Shown: positions 1 through 9,534 of the stretch, in pieces
Layout of the letters: each line of letters starts with the position of its first letter
How positions within the stretch are numbered: position 1 is the first letter of the stretch
From: Spirogloea muscicola
Lineage: Eukaryota > Streptophyta > Zygnematophyceae > Spirogloeales > Spirogloeaceae
Assembly (NCBI GenBank): GCA_009602725.1
Contig: WELB01000080.1
Location: forward strand, 151,685 to 177,478
Reading direction: 5' to 3'
Length of the DNA stretch: 25,794 bases
Translations under genes and position numbers: made by a program
The notes under the pieces: generated by a model
Seen by the model: the letters and a program-made list of their open reading frames with translations, nothing else
Told to the model about the DNA's origin: nothing
Database searches by the model: none

Positions 1-422
1 TCCGCCAGGCGGGCTCGCAGCTGCCCCTCCACGAAGGACGGCGCGCCGATGGGGACCCCCAGCAGGGTGAAGCCATCTGCTGGAGTTTGGCAGCCGGTGG
101 GCAGCGTCAGGTTGGGTGGGAGGCCGCTGGGAGACCAGGCCGCGCACTTTGACGCCCGGGTGGACAGGCCGAGGGTGGCCAGCTGCAGCTCAAGGGTGAT
201 GAAGGCCGCCGCCACGTCTTCCGGAGGGCCGACGATGGTGGTGTCGTCCGCGAAGGAGGGGAGTAGGACTCCTGGGTGTGCCGCGGCGGTTGCCTGCAGG
301 GCCCGGTGGTGAGCGAGCGCAAAGTAGAAGCCGGCGAGGGGGTCTCCTTGCCGCGTGCCCGCTTGGGACTGCAGGACCTCCACTTGATCTCCCCCTTTCC
401 GGGGGAGCCCCGTGCACTCCGA
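1..422 (-). mobile_element. LINE (non-LTR retrotransposon) reverse-transcriptase fragment
   Basis: Read on the minus strand from 422 down to 3, one frame is open with no stop. It contains the reverse-transcriptase signatures GTRQGDPLAGFYFAL (finger/palm block) and, about 25 residues later, FADDTTIV, the catalytic YADD/FADD box. This is followed by a plausible thumb-side segment ending in LLGVPIGAPSFVEGQL at the window edge. The order and spacing fit non-LTR (LINE) reverse transcriptases. A TGA at 423-425 closes the frame, right where the sequence switches to a plus-strand LINE C-terminus. The N-terminal part of the protein (endonuclease, first RT blocks) is absent and the other end runs off the window. 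It is a fragment and not expected to be active. Confidence 0.8.
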
Positions 423-850
423 TCACCCACCTGCCGACGAGTTCGTCCCCTTGGCGGTGGACGTGCACGGGGCTCTTGGGTCCCAGTGGCTTGACCTATT
501 GGCTAGGCTTGCGCGGCGGGCTGTGTCCCGCAGACGCGGCGAGCCAGCCGAGTTCAACGCCGCGGGCTCGTGGGCTCAGGTATATCGGATGCGCCTCTCT
601 GTATCCCTGCAGCGAAATTTTCTCCTGCAGCGGTCCATGGCCCACGCTCTGCATCTGCGAGCTGGCCGTGCTCTCGCTGCGGGCTCTGGCTTTCGTCAGG
701 GTGATAGCTTCCCGGCAGCTAGTCTGTCGGATCTGAGGCTCCTCACTCGTACTTATTGAGTGATCCATCCTCCCCCTGTTTTACCATTGCATCCTCAGGC
801 CCCTTTGTAGCTGCTCACCGCTCTTAGGCCCCTCTGAACCTTTGTGAATT
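412..850 (+). mobile_element. LINE C-terminal coding fragment and 3' region
   Basis: The plus strand from about 412 to 759 is open. Its protein resembles the C-terminal end of the other LINE copies here: a segment with VPLAVDVHGALGSQW, an amphipathic RMRLSVSLQR stretch, LHLRAGRALAAGSGF, and the terminal SLSDLRLLTRTY before a TGA at 757-759. The same end (DLRLLSRGY or LSVLTRGY) recurs at 2117, 9638, 10868 and 13451 on the minus strand. The Q-R-N insertion around residue 65 is not seen in the other copies. After the stop comes an AT-richer tail, then a GGGCTGG hairpin repeat from 857. The fragment begins exactly where the inverted reverse-transcriptase fragment starts. Confidence 0.7.
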
Positions 851-1115
851 CTTTTTGGGCTGGCTTTTCGCAGCCCTTGCCCCCATTGGGAGTGCCACTT
901 CTTCTTTTTCCGCCAGAGGAGGTCGCTGGGCTGACCGTACCCCAAGCGGAAAAAGGGTACCAGGGAGGGGAAGGATGCCCGGAGCGGAGAGGGGCTGGGA
1001 AAGGCCAGCCCAAGAAAAGACTGAACAAAGTACGAGACGGGGCCTGGGGAAGCAAGTGCTCGCCCATAGAGAAGAGGGGCTGGCAAAGCCAGCCCAAAAA
1101 GAATGGACAATGTCC
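851..1115. repeat. Cluster of three GGGCTGG hairpin repeats
   Basis: Three short inverted repeats of the form GGGCTGG-loop-CCAGCCC lie at 857-875, 992-1011 and 1077-1095. Flanking text recurs elsewhere: TTCTTTTT before the plus-oriented hairpin, and GAATGGACAA or GAACAAAGTACGAGA after the minus-oriented ones. The first copy is in plus orientation and the other two are in minus orientation. Similar units follow LINE 3' ends at 2573, 8665, 8772, about 10788 and 14848-15097, so they probably belong to the LINE 3' untranslated tail. Confidence 0.6.
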
Positions 1116-1285
1116 AAAGCCAAAGAAAGAGGTGCTCAAGGAGGCCACATCAAGCAAGTAAACTGTTCAGGCAAAAGCTCGTGCCCAGCAATGGGGCTGC
1201 ACATTTGAAGCCCTATGCTAAGGCAAAATTTCTTGTCTTTAAAACAAGTAATATTTCGTGGAGTTGAAAGAAATGATTGTCAAAT

Positions 1286-1505
1286 GGCCAAGTACAAAGG
1301 CAAGCACATCTGAAGACCTACATAACTTACAGCAGATTGACCCGCTGAGTAACCACGGGGCAAAACATAAGGGTCGCTAATCGATGCCTGCATACTAAAT
1401 GTCAGATACGAAGCCCTTCTGCCACCAATTAGAGCTCGCCCAGCTTTCTGGTGCAAGGCATCAGTCTAAGCACGCTGCAAACAGGCCGAAACAAGGGGGG
1501 CTAAA
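1286..1505 (-). mobile_element. Degenerate LINE 3' end, copy 1
   Basis: This segment repeats the end of the LINE at 9535-10620. On the minus strand it reads VSACLQRA, an in-frame stop, then LHQKAGRALIGGRRA, followed by the common 3' untranslated sequence (GGTTACTCAGCGGG, then TTGCCTTTGTACTTGGCCAT). It diverges from the neighbouring copy at many positions and carries a stop, so it is an old truncated insertion. The 3' boundary near 1286 is estimated from loss of similarity. Confidence 0.65.
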
Positions 1506-1584
1506 GCAAATTTCGTGTGTTTGAAACAAAAAGGCCAAATGGCCAAGTACAAGGCTAAGGAAAATTTCCGAATATAAGAAACAA

Positions 1585-2057
1585 ATGTAGGCCAACTGGC
1601 CAAGTACAAAGGCAAGCACATCTGAAGATCTACATCACCTACAGCAGATTGACCCGCTCAATAACCACGGGTCAAAACATAAAGGTCACTAATCGATGCA
1701 GAAATGGAGCCCTTCTGCCACCAACTAGAGCTCGCCCAGCTTTCTGCTGCAAGGCACTAGCCTGAGCACGCTGCAAACAGGCCGAAACTCGTCGTCGCAA
1801 GAGCGACAGATATGCAGCTGGCAAGCCCATCTCAGCCGGAAACACATCTGCACGTCGAGTGTAGCCTAGATTGGCAATGTTTTGAAGCAGAGTGTGGAAA
1901 CGAGGACCCAGACAGCCATAGATGTCGATTGCCGCTGGCAGGAGCTGATCGCATTGGGGGTGATCGGAGTATTGCCGCAGTTTCCCTCGTTCTGCACCGC
2001 CCACTGCATGCCCAGCAATGTGTGTCGATGCTGGGCCCTTATATGCCTCCGTAACAG
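1585..2057 (-). mobile_element. Truncated LINE 3' end, copy 2
   Basis: This second minus-strand copy of the same family is closely similar to 9537-10050. The protein contains LLPAAIDIYGCLGPRF, NIANLGYTRRADVFPAEM, LSLLRRRVSACLQRAQ and ALQQKAGRALVGGRRAPF. A small deletion just before the C-terminus shifts the frame, so the usual ending LSVLTRGY is lost, although the LINE stop context is still visible at 1658-1660. The 3' untranslated part reaches about 1585. The 5' truncation is at about 2057, where it abuts the tail of a second LINE family. Confidence 0.75.
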
Positions 2058-2360
2058 GACCAGGGGAAGCGCTAAGAAAAACAAGCAAACAAAGAAACAA
2101 AGCTGCTACGAGACACTCAGTAACCCCTGCTAAGCAGCCGCAGATCAGAGATGCTGGGCTCCTGGAAGTGGGTCCCCTGGCCAGAGCCAGAGGCAGCAGC
2201 GAGGGCTCTGCCGGCACGAAGGTGCAGCGCCCGGGCCATAGACCTCTGCAGCGAGACGGCCAGGCGCATCCGATACACTTGCGCCAGCGACCCGGCTGCA
2301 GGAAAGTCTACCGGCTCCCCATGGAAGCGACGGGCAATGGTGTGAAAGAGCTCGCCCATT
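2058..2360 (-). mobile_element. LINE fragment of a second related family
   Basis: On the minus strand, 2359-2117 is open with the sequence FPAAGSLAQVYRMRLAVSLQ, RSMARALHLRAGRALAAASG and the end SISDLRLLSRGY before a TGA. It is related to, but distinct from, the family at 1585-2057: the same amphipathic helix and GRAL motif, with a different tail. The 3' untranslated region runs from 2116 down to 2058 (CTTAGCGCTTCCCCTGG). An almost identical copy lies at 8840-9018. Confidence 0.65.
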
Positions 2361-2519
2361 GAGGATAGGTCGCCCAGAAACTGGGCAGAGCAGACTTAAG
2401 TCAAGACTCAAGGTGTGAATCGACTGCTTGGTTGCGGACAAGTTGCACTCAAGCACATTACCTTTGTGCATGAACTTAAGGTCAGGACGAGTCTTGACCG
2501 TTGTTTCTTTGTGTGCTCG

Positions 2520-2625
2520 TCTTTCTTAGCGCTTCCCCTGGACCCCTTCTCGTACTCTGTTCATTCTTTTCTGGGCTGGCTTGTCCAGCCCCTATCCTCA
2601 ATGGGCGAGCCCTTTCTTCTTGAAT
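2520..2625 (+). repeat. LINE 3' tail fragment with GGGCTGG hairpin, plus orientation
   Basis: CTTAGCGCTTCCCCTGGACC at 2525-2544 is the reverse complement of 2058-2077. It is followed by CTCGTACTCTGTTCATTC, a hairpin GGGCTGG-CTTGT-CCAGCCC at 2573-2591, and CAATGGGCGAGCCCTTTCTT. It is the untranslated tail of the second LINE family in the opposite direction. The coding part is missing. Confidence 0.55.
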
Positions 2626-4936
2626 ATTGCTGCTGATTCTTCATACATTACTCCGGTAGTGGAACCTACTCCTGATGGACTTACAGTAATACGATCACGG
2701 CAATTCATTATGTTTCGAGGGACCAGACCTTGTTACTGGGGTACACCTGGTGGTTCCTCTGTCTGAGGTGAAAGATCACTTTATATCGGGGACTTGGTCA
2801 ACTCCGCATCCAGGATTGCAATGTATATCGTGATGTTGCTCTGCTGCTGCTGGGGCGTTTACATGACTGAGGAAGCTGCTGATATAGAGGAGATTGCGGG
2901 ACACTGTCTTCGGGATGACCAAGCCTGTTCCCCATGATGCATCAGAAAAACAAAGACAACTAGGTCCTGAGTTACTAAAGGATCCAGTCGGGGAGATAAA
3001 CTCACTGTGCCAAGGCTGGCCACTGCCTTACATTGAACGAGCTGTTTCTTCTCAAGGTAACAGTGCGCAAAAGCCGGCTGGAGGGGAACGATGAGAAGGG
3101 GTTGGTTGAGCAAGACGAAGTACCTCTACCAAAGAGGGCGAGGGTGTAAATGCCACAAAGAATGACAAGTTCCAGCAGAGTCAATGCGGGGCACCATGAA
3201 AGGCCAGCTCACAAAAGTGGACAAAGTGCCAAGTGACGAAGAACGTTGTCCAAAAAAGGCGTTGACTGCAGAAGGCCAGACCAAAAGAGTGGCGGCACTC
3301 TCTGAGGCTAGGTGTGGATTTCCTAGATGTGCTCTGAGCGTTGTTGTTCCTTCTTGAGGGCCCCGTCGTAGCTGAGTATAGCCAGTCCAGAAGGGTCGAC
3401 AAGGGTGGGGATGTGCTCAGCAGCGTGTACAGGACTGAGGAGCGAGGAGAGGGGTGCTTCAGTATGGCGGAGCCTGTGGCATACGAAGCAATGCAGGACC
3501 AGTATGTGACTTGCTTATATGAAGTGAACTTATCTTACTGTGGCCAGCAACTGTGCCAGCCTGTGCCAGACGACCACCTTCGTTGCCCGTTGTACGTCCT
3601 ACTATTACGGTGGAAAGCAAATTATAACCTTAATAGTCGTCAGGCGGGAATTGCACTCTCTGCTACATGTAGGTAAAGCTTGTATTATCAAGCGCGCATT
3701 GACAGAAGTTCGTGCGCTCTTCTTCTGGCCTGCTGCATGTTACCATTCTACATATTCAACAAGGAACTTTTGGGCACAGGCAGTAACCAATAGAATATGC
3801 CAGCAAAAAGCGCTGCAGCTCGAAGCTGTGCGCAACGGTCTTCTCGAACCTGTGACTTCATGCGCCGCAGAAGAAAATGGTGCAATTCTTTCCCGCAAAG
3901 ACTCTGGCTGGGAGATGGAGGAAGCCAGACAATCCGGCGCAGTATCGCTGGAGAGAGCTTGAAATCTGGGACCTAGTCAGGCTCTCAATGTTCATGACCA
4001 TCAACACCTCGCGTGAGCTGAAGGTCCGCCATGCCTCTCACGAGCAAGCGCGCTCGGGTCGAAGACATTCAGAGGCAAGCTGCTGCCTAACTCATGCTGT
4101 TCCAGGACGCTGCTCAATATTATGCCCCTAAAGATCTGCAAGCAACCTACCCTCAGGCTGAGGAACGATTGCAAGCTCATTACATTGGCTGACCGTCAAG
4201 ATCCTCTTTGGGGTCGCACAAGCGCTCATGATTTCTACGACTTTCTTGCCATACAACTGATCAATTCATTAAATAGTCACTAAACAGTCAGCTTGCAGCC
4301 TTGCACCAAATCTAAATGGTCCTCAGCGGAATGGTACCTTTGACTTTTCTTCAGCTGAAAGGTAATAATTGCAAAACCAGCATGTTGACACCTTGACTTG
4401 CTCACTTATGCAGTAAGCTACCGATCGAACCACTTGGCATAAAAGAGTGCGTAATCTCCCGCCCAAGGTGGTCATAATATCTCGAGCGGCATGAGTTGGC
4501 AGATGCTGACATTGAAGTGATACTGATATGTTGCTCTGGAATCTCGATATGGCGTGGCAAATCGAGCAAGCATTGCTGTCACACGACGTGGCCGAGCATG
4601 GCACAATGGAGTACTGCTGTTTTAGATTGTCGCAATGGCCAGGGAAGAGCTTAATTAAATCTCATGCCAACCCACAGGGGAGGAAGTTTCTGATTGGATC
4701 TTAAATTGTTCCACTAACGTCGAGGAAAGCGAAGGTCCTCAGGCGGAAGCCTTCTTGGACATAGATGGTATTGTGCAAGGCCTTGCTAGAGGCTTCTGTT
4801 AAAGCACTAGTAATTCCAGCAATTTGGTGGCCTTGCCAGTTTTCGAATAAAGGCTGAGGGTGATCTCTGCCACCAGTCTGTGATTGCAAATGAGCTGCCC
4901 CTGAACAACGTGTAGGTGCTAAACACCTGCTCTACC
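2626..4936. other. Intergenic stretch without a recognised gene
   Basis: No gene with recognisable family features lies here. From about 3341 to 4290 the plus strand has scattered coding-like stretches broken by stops and frame changes (see findings). They include a basic SKRARVEDIQRQ start near 4031 and ADRQDPLWGRTSAHDFYDFL near 4190. I could not assign them. The last few hundred bases are presumably the 3' untranslated and downstream region of the reductase gene. I found no TTACA (minus-strand TGTAA) in 4681-4936. Confidence 0.5.
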
Positions 4937-7900
4937 CTAGGCGGCAATCTTCTGGCGCTCCTGCCGAAGAGCATTTGCACGGACAAGGCAACCAATGGTA
5001 TTCACAGCGAGCTTCAGGTCCTGGATGGGGTTGCCTGGAGCCACGATCTTGTACAAGTAACTGCAGATAAGAGGCACAGACAGAAAGTATATCAACATCC
5101 ACGATGGCCCAAGCACTCCAGCAGAAAGCTTCAATTATAGATCCTTTCACACAGGAACCGCAATATTGGCAGCTTGTGAGATAGCATATTGTTTTGCAAT
5201 GATAGTGCACTGACAAAAAGAAGAAATAGAGCGAGGCAAAAGCATACCTGTCAAAAGTCATCTTCTGAACATAATCATCAGCGCACATCTCCACAAAGGC
5301 CTCCCTGGCAGGATTGGACCTGTAGAAAACCTTCTGCAGGATGTCTAGGACCTTGTACGTGGACCAGTACTTCTTATCCCATTTGTCAAGGTAGACACGA
5401 ATGTCAGACTCGTCAATGTGACGGGTCCCATGCTCTGAGCCTGCCACTATGGCCTCAGCGCACATGCGGCCCGACTTGGCAGCAAAATAGATGCCCTCTC
5501 CAGAGCACTTTGTCACATAACCTAAACGCAAAGGAAACACATGTCCGAACAGTAGCTTCAGAGCCTGTCACACATTTATAGAAAGCAATGAGGAGGTGCG
5601 AATGAGGTAAATGGATTTGGTATATGCTTCATGACAATTGCACTGGTAGCAAATCAAGAAAACATCAGCCTGAACACTTTATTGAAATGGGCATCTCTGT
5701 GGAATGTGTACCAGCAGCATCTCCAACAAGAGCCACTCGGTCCTTGCACCTCCTTGGCCTAGGGTGCTCTGGAATGGGATGTGCTTCGACTCGGATGATC
5801 TTACCACCGGCAATCTTGTCCTTTGCACGATTCCTGCACGAGACACATGTCAATAAGTCTGAGCCTGGCACATATCCCGTACGAGACATATGTCAACCAA
5901 GTCCAAAGTGCAAAAGAACGAGCATGCAACACCTTTGCATTCTGCATCGCTGTCTGCAAACAGCAAGTCCTCACCTGGTAGCAGTCTGGTACTGCTTTAT
6001 AGCTGGCTTGTTGATGACCGTGCCAGTGCCAACAGCTACATGATCACACTTAGGGAACACCCAACCGTAGAAGTCTGGAGAGACATCGTCACCAACATAC
6101 ATCTCTGCCAAGTCCTCATAGTAAGACATCTTATCGGCAGGTAGCTTTATTCTCTCCTGTACAGTATCAAACAAGTGGAAGTCAGTCTCCTCACCCAATG
6201 CACCATGCTAACACGATGCTAGATGTGAATTATCTGCACCCTCAATTACAACCAGAGCATGAGTGCGTGCCTTTCTAGAGTCAATGAAAGACATCTTATG
6301 GAAAATAGATAAAGCACCTGGAATGCAATGGCATAGTCATATTCGCCAGCACCAATATCTCTAGCAACCCTGCTGTTGGCTCCATCCGCACCAACAACAG
6401 CATCCACTTCCAGCACTGATGCCTTCCCAATCTGCGTCAATCACTACAGTGTGTGAGTGCTGTGCAGCACCAAACGACTCTTAAGCATCATACATTCAGC
6501 TGATTCAAGGTGACTCAAGGACTCGTACATATGTGTCTCAAGCCATTCAGGATAGTAGTCATGAATTAGCCCACCACTGAATTGAAGAATCATAAATTCG
6601 AATGTAAGCATACATGACCACGAGCCAAGCATCCATGTAACATATTGACCACAAAGTTAAGCTTGGCGAGCACTTCACCTTCGCATTACCAGCGTAGTCA
6701 CTGTAGTGCAACTTGTAAGGAGTGGTAGCGTCTGAAGGTGCCTCCATCCTGCCAAGCTCAGCCCACATACCAGCAGTCAGCCCTGCTTTGCACTATACAC
6801 TTATAGTAGCTTGCAGCTGTATATGACAGCAGAACACAATTGTTTTCCTCCAGATGTTATTAAGCAAGAGATACCTCTCCAGGCTTTCTAAAGGCAGTCA
6901 TGATGTAAACCTGAACTAAAGCAAAACCCGTAATGGGATGCCATGGTTACAAGCTCAAGCATTCGCCACTACTAACCTCAGGAACAAGCCATTGATCACT
7001 GTAGTACCATTCTCCTGAGCACGATCCCGAAGGTATGAATCCAGAACCTCCCTGCCAGAATGCAAACCGTAGTCAAGGCCAGGGCTAAATACCAGGGCTA
7101 TGATGACTCGCTAAATGTGTGCAACCGGGCGCTAAATATTTTATAGGTGTCTCAAGCAATTCTGACCCATCACTTTTGAACAAATGGCAGGACTGTGTGG
7201 ACACTCACCGGCGGCACATGCCAATGTACTCTGTCTCGCTCAAGGTCTTGCCCACATCAACCTCAACATTTGATGGAGAAATCATCTTCATCTTGGTCAC
7301 CTTCCGATCAACAATCTCGGGGGGAAGCTGGAGACAAAAAACTAGACCTCAGAAACTTGCTGCATGTCTGTCTGTGATAAGAAGCAAATGAGCATAGAAT
7401 TATTGCACTCTTAAATCACCGACTGCAACAGACAATTTGTGACAATTGGAGCTGGTCATAGAGAGCTTTTGGTGGAGAAAGATCCAGCAGGAATATCAAG
7501 CTCTCACCTGAAACTCGTCAATCATGCAGAGGGGAATTGCACCTCCACAAGGCTTGGCGTTGTCGAGCTTGCGCTCGATCAAGAATGTCTCTATGCCATT
7601 CTTAGCTAGGATTTCAGCAGTGCAGCCGCCTGCAGGTCCCCCGCCAATGACTGGACACATACGGCAGAACAGAGCAGCTTAGTAAGCACGCAAAGGTCTG
7701 AAGACCAGTTGGGCTGTTAAAGTGATCTGTGCCGAGGACACTATGCTCGACTGCTGGAACGCCCCTAGTAACATGGACAATGTACTGCTGCCAAATGGCA
7801 TTGCTGGCTCAACGATACATAATAGAACAAGTTTTGATTCTTCTTACCAGCAACTCTCATCTTCCGGCCTTCAATCTTAGGGCTATTCTTGGCAGCGCGA

Positions 7901-8282
7901 GTAGTGAAGCTGGAAGATCTCCTCCGTCCACCTCTAGCAACCTGTAAAAAAGCGGTGCAGCTTACATGAGGTGATAAGGTAACCGGTCATTATTACTGTC
8001 ACCCCCGTACGTGCTACTATGTCTGACGAAGAGACTGGGAGCAAGGGTCCAACATGGTAAAAAGTGTGCAATGTGTCCCATCAGACGCCGAAGAGACCGA
8101 GCCTAGAGGGCAACAATGCCAGGCCGCGCGGCAGAGCCTGAAGCGCACCAGCGGCGTGCAGAGCGCGTGGGAGCCGGAGAAGAAGGAGGACCGTGCCACG
8201 GCAGCCCGGGCACCGGCCGCCCCGGCGGCAAGCCCGCCGACGCCGGCGCAGACGCTCAGGCTCGCCGCGGCGGGCCCGGCGN
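4937..8282 (-). CDS. CHLP: Geranylgeranyl diphosphate / geranylgeranyl-chlorophyll reductase, plastid
   Basis: This flavoprotein reduces the geranylgeranyl chain to phytyl for chlorophyll, tocopherol and phylloquinone in the plastid. Ten exons join in frame: 7941-7848, 7650-7508, 7327-7209, 7051-6977, 6748-6679, 6431-6318, 6156-5975, 5833-5712, 5521-5248 and 5060-4937 (TAG), encoding 438 residues. All introns are GT-AG and 141-247 nt. Visible motifs are the dinucleotide-binding [58 protein letters not shown] and the second FAD motif VALVGDAAG followed by [18 protein letters not shown]. The end is complete ([10 protein letters not shown]). A first exon ending at 8149 (CTG|GTGCGC) joins in phase 0 and adds an Ala/Ser/Arg-rich transit-peptide-like segment. 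No in-frame ATG is visible there, so the start is uncertain; 8282, an N, is only a candidate. Identity is certain and exon 1 is inferred. Confidence 0.93.
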
Positions 8283-8309
8283 CGGCGGCGGCAGCAGCGG
8301 CGGCGGCGG
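8283..8309. repeat. CGG-rich tract at CHLP 5' end
   Basis: This is a run of CGG/CAG triplets directly after the ambiguous base at 8282. It encodes Ala on the minus strand if translated. Comparable tracts mark the 5' ends of the other three genes. Confidence 0.7.
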
Positions 8310-8640
8310 GCCCGCGCTGGTGGGTGATTGGTCGACGGATGCACAGCAGTTGGCCCGGGGGGGCGGATCTCACGGCGCTGCGGTAAATATCTGCGCGGCG
8401 GAATGGGGGGCCACTGTACCATCAGGGGGGGTTTTTTCCTTTCTGTCTGTGGAGCTGGGCGCTGCATTCGGCCACGGTTTTGATTTCTCGGCGGCGGCGC
8501 GCGCTCGGGGGCCGTGATCCGAGCGCAGCCAATGGGTGACCAGGCGCCGCATCCGACGGCTGGGCGGCCCAGCGCCCCCGGCGTGGCGCCCAGCTCCCCC
8601 AGTCCCCCCTTTTCAGTGATGTTCTGGGAGAGCACTTTCT
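8310..8640 (-). promoter_or_regulatory. Probable CHLP promoter region
   Basis: This GC-rich sequence lies upstream of the inferred first exon. CCAAT boxes occur on the minus strand near 8325 (GACCAATCAC) and on the plus strand near 8529 (GCCAATGGG). No TATA box was recognised. The assignment rests on position and the CCAAT motifs only. Confidence 0.3.
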
Positions 8641-8654
8641 TCCCTCAGACCTTG

Positions 8655-8710
8655 TCCACTCCTTTGGGCTGGCCTTTCCCAGCCACCAGTCAATCTGGCC
8701 GTGCTTCTTT
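8655..8710 (+). repeat. GGGCTGG hairpin repeat
   Basis: TTTGGGCTGGCCTTTCCCAG followed by CCACCAGTCAATCTGGCCG is nearly identical to units at 14958-15000 and 15018-15055, and to the reverse complement of 14828-14866. It contains the hairpin at 8665-8683. Confidence 0.65.
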
Positions 8711-8754
8711 TCTGATCTTCTGGGCTGTTTGATCACAGCCATTGAAGAAAGTGC

Positions 8755-9018
8755 TCGCCCATTGAGAATAGGGGCTGGAACAACCAGCCCGAAAAAGAAT
8801 GAACAGAGTACGAGAAGGGGGCCAGGGGAAGCGCTAACTAAGTAACAGAAACAAAGCTGCTACGAGACACTCAGTAACCCCTGCTAAGCAGCCGCAGATC
8901 AGAGATGCTGGGCTCCTGGAAGTGGGTCCCCTGGCCAGAGCCAGAGGCAGCAGCGAGGGCTCTGCCGGCACGAAGGTGCAGCGCCCGGGCCATGGACCTC
9001 TGCAGCGAGACGGCCAGA
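8755..9018 (-). mobile_element. LINE 3' end, second family
   Basis: The minus strand carries LAVSLQRSMARALHLRAG and the end SISDLRLLSRGY (stop near 8871), almost base-for-base the same as 2100-2262. Its untranslated tail contains GCGCTTCCCCTGG, TCTCGTACTCTGTTCATTC and the hairpin GGGCTGGAACAACCAGCCC (8772-8790), then CAATGGGCGAGCACTTTCTT at the far end. It gives the clearest view of how coding end, tail and hairpin belong together. Confidence 0.7.
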
Positions 9019-9019
9019 T

Positions 9020-9275
9020 TGCCCTCTACTCTCTGCTGGAGACTCTTCTTCTCCTTATTCGTTTTCTGGCATCTAGTATTCATGCACCAATTAGTGACCT
9101 TTATGTTTTGACCCGTGGTTATTGAGCGGGTCAATCTGCTGTAGATTATGCAGATCTTTGTATGTGCTTGACTTTGGCCATTTGGCCTACATTTGTTTCT
9201 TATACGCGAAAGTCTTCTTCAGGGCTTCATATCTGACATCTAGTATTCAGGCATTGATTTAGAGACCTTTATGTT
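9020..9275 (+). mobile_element. LINE 3' end, first family, plus strand, with partial duplicate
   Basis: From 9066 the plus strand matches the end of the first LINE family: ASSIHAPISDLYVLTRGY, TGA at 9122-9124, then GCGGGTCAATCTGCTGTAG and TGGCCATTTGGCCTACATTT. A second, truncated piece of the same segment (TCTAGTATTCAGGCATTGAT) restarts at 9239 and stops at about 9275. The element joins the minus-strand LINE end at 9018 head-to-head. Confidence 0.65.
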
Positions 9276-9276
9276 T

Positions 9277-9483
9277 ATGCAGCGCTTCTTGGTCCACGGC
9301 CGGCGGGCACTGGAGCAGGCGGTGGCGGAGGTCGACATAAAAGAAGAAATAGGCCCGCTGCCGTTCCAGGTGTCGCTTCGCTCCGCCCACCAGGAGCTGC
9401 TCGCGGCGCACCCGGACCTGGCCGGCCAGGCGGTATCCTTTGCGCACCTCGCGCACACCGCCGACTTGCGCGTCCAAGTCTTG
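9277..9483 (+). other. GC-rich open segment of unknown origin
   Basis: A GC-rich insert between AT-richer LINE tails is open on the plus strand (FLVHGRRALEQAVAEVDIKE, then LAAHPDLAGQAVSFAHLAHT) and also on the minus strand in two frames. I do not recognise the protein. Strong third-position GC and sharp borders suggest a captured exon or another element's coding fragment. Which strand was coding cannot be decided. Confidence 0.3.
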
Positions 9484-9534
9484 CCTTCTGCTTCTTGCCT
9501 TCTGATGTTAAATGAATAGCTATTTCAATGTAAG

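Noticed and set aside
1-2625. LTR retrotransposon or retroviral origin for the reverse-transcriptase fragment
   Set aside because: No long terminal repeats, integrase or protease are visible. The RT motif context and the shared 3' ends fit a non-LTR element.
4932-5540. Single 202-codon minus-strand frame ending at 4932
   Set aside because: It reads through the intron 5061-5247 and finishes out of frame. The spliced version restores the conserved CHLP C-terminus at 4937.
7942-8079. Alternative CHLP first exon starting at ATG 8079 ([18 protein letters not shown])
   Set aside because: It is transit-peptide-like, but no donor in the correct phase joins it to the exon at 7941. The nearby GTAAG would make a 22-nt intron.
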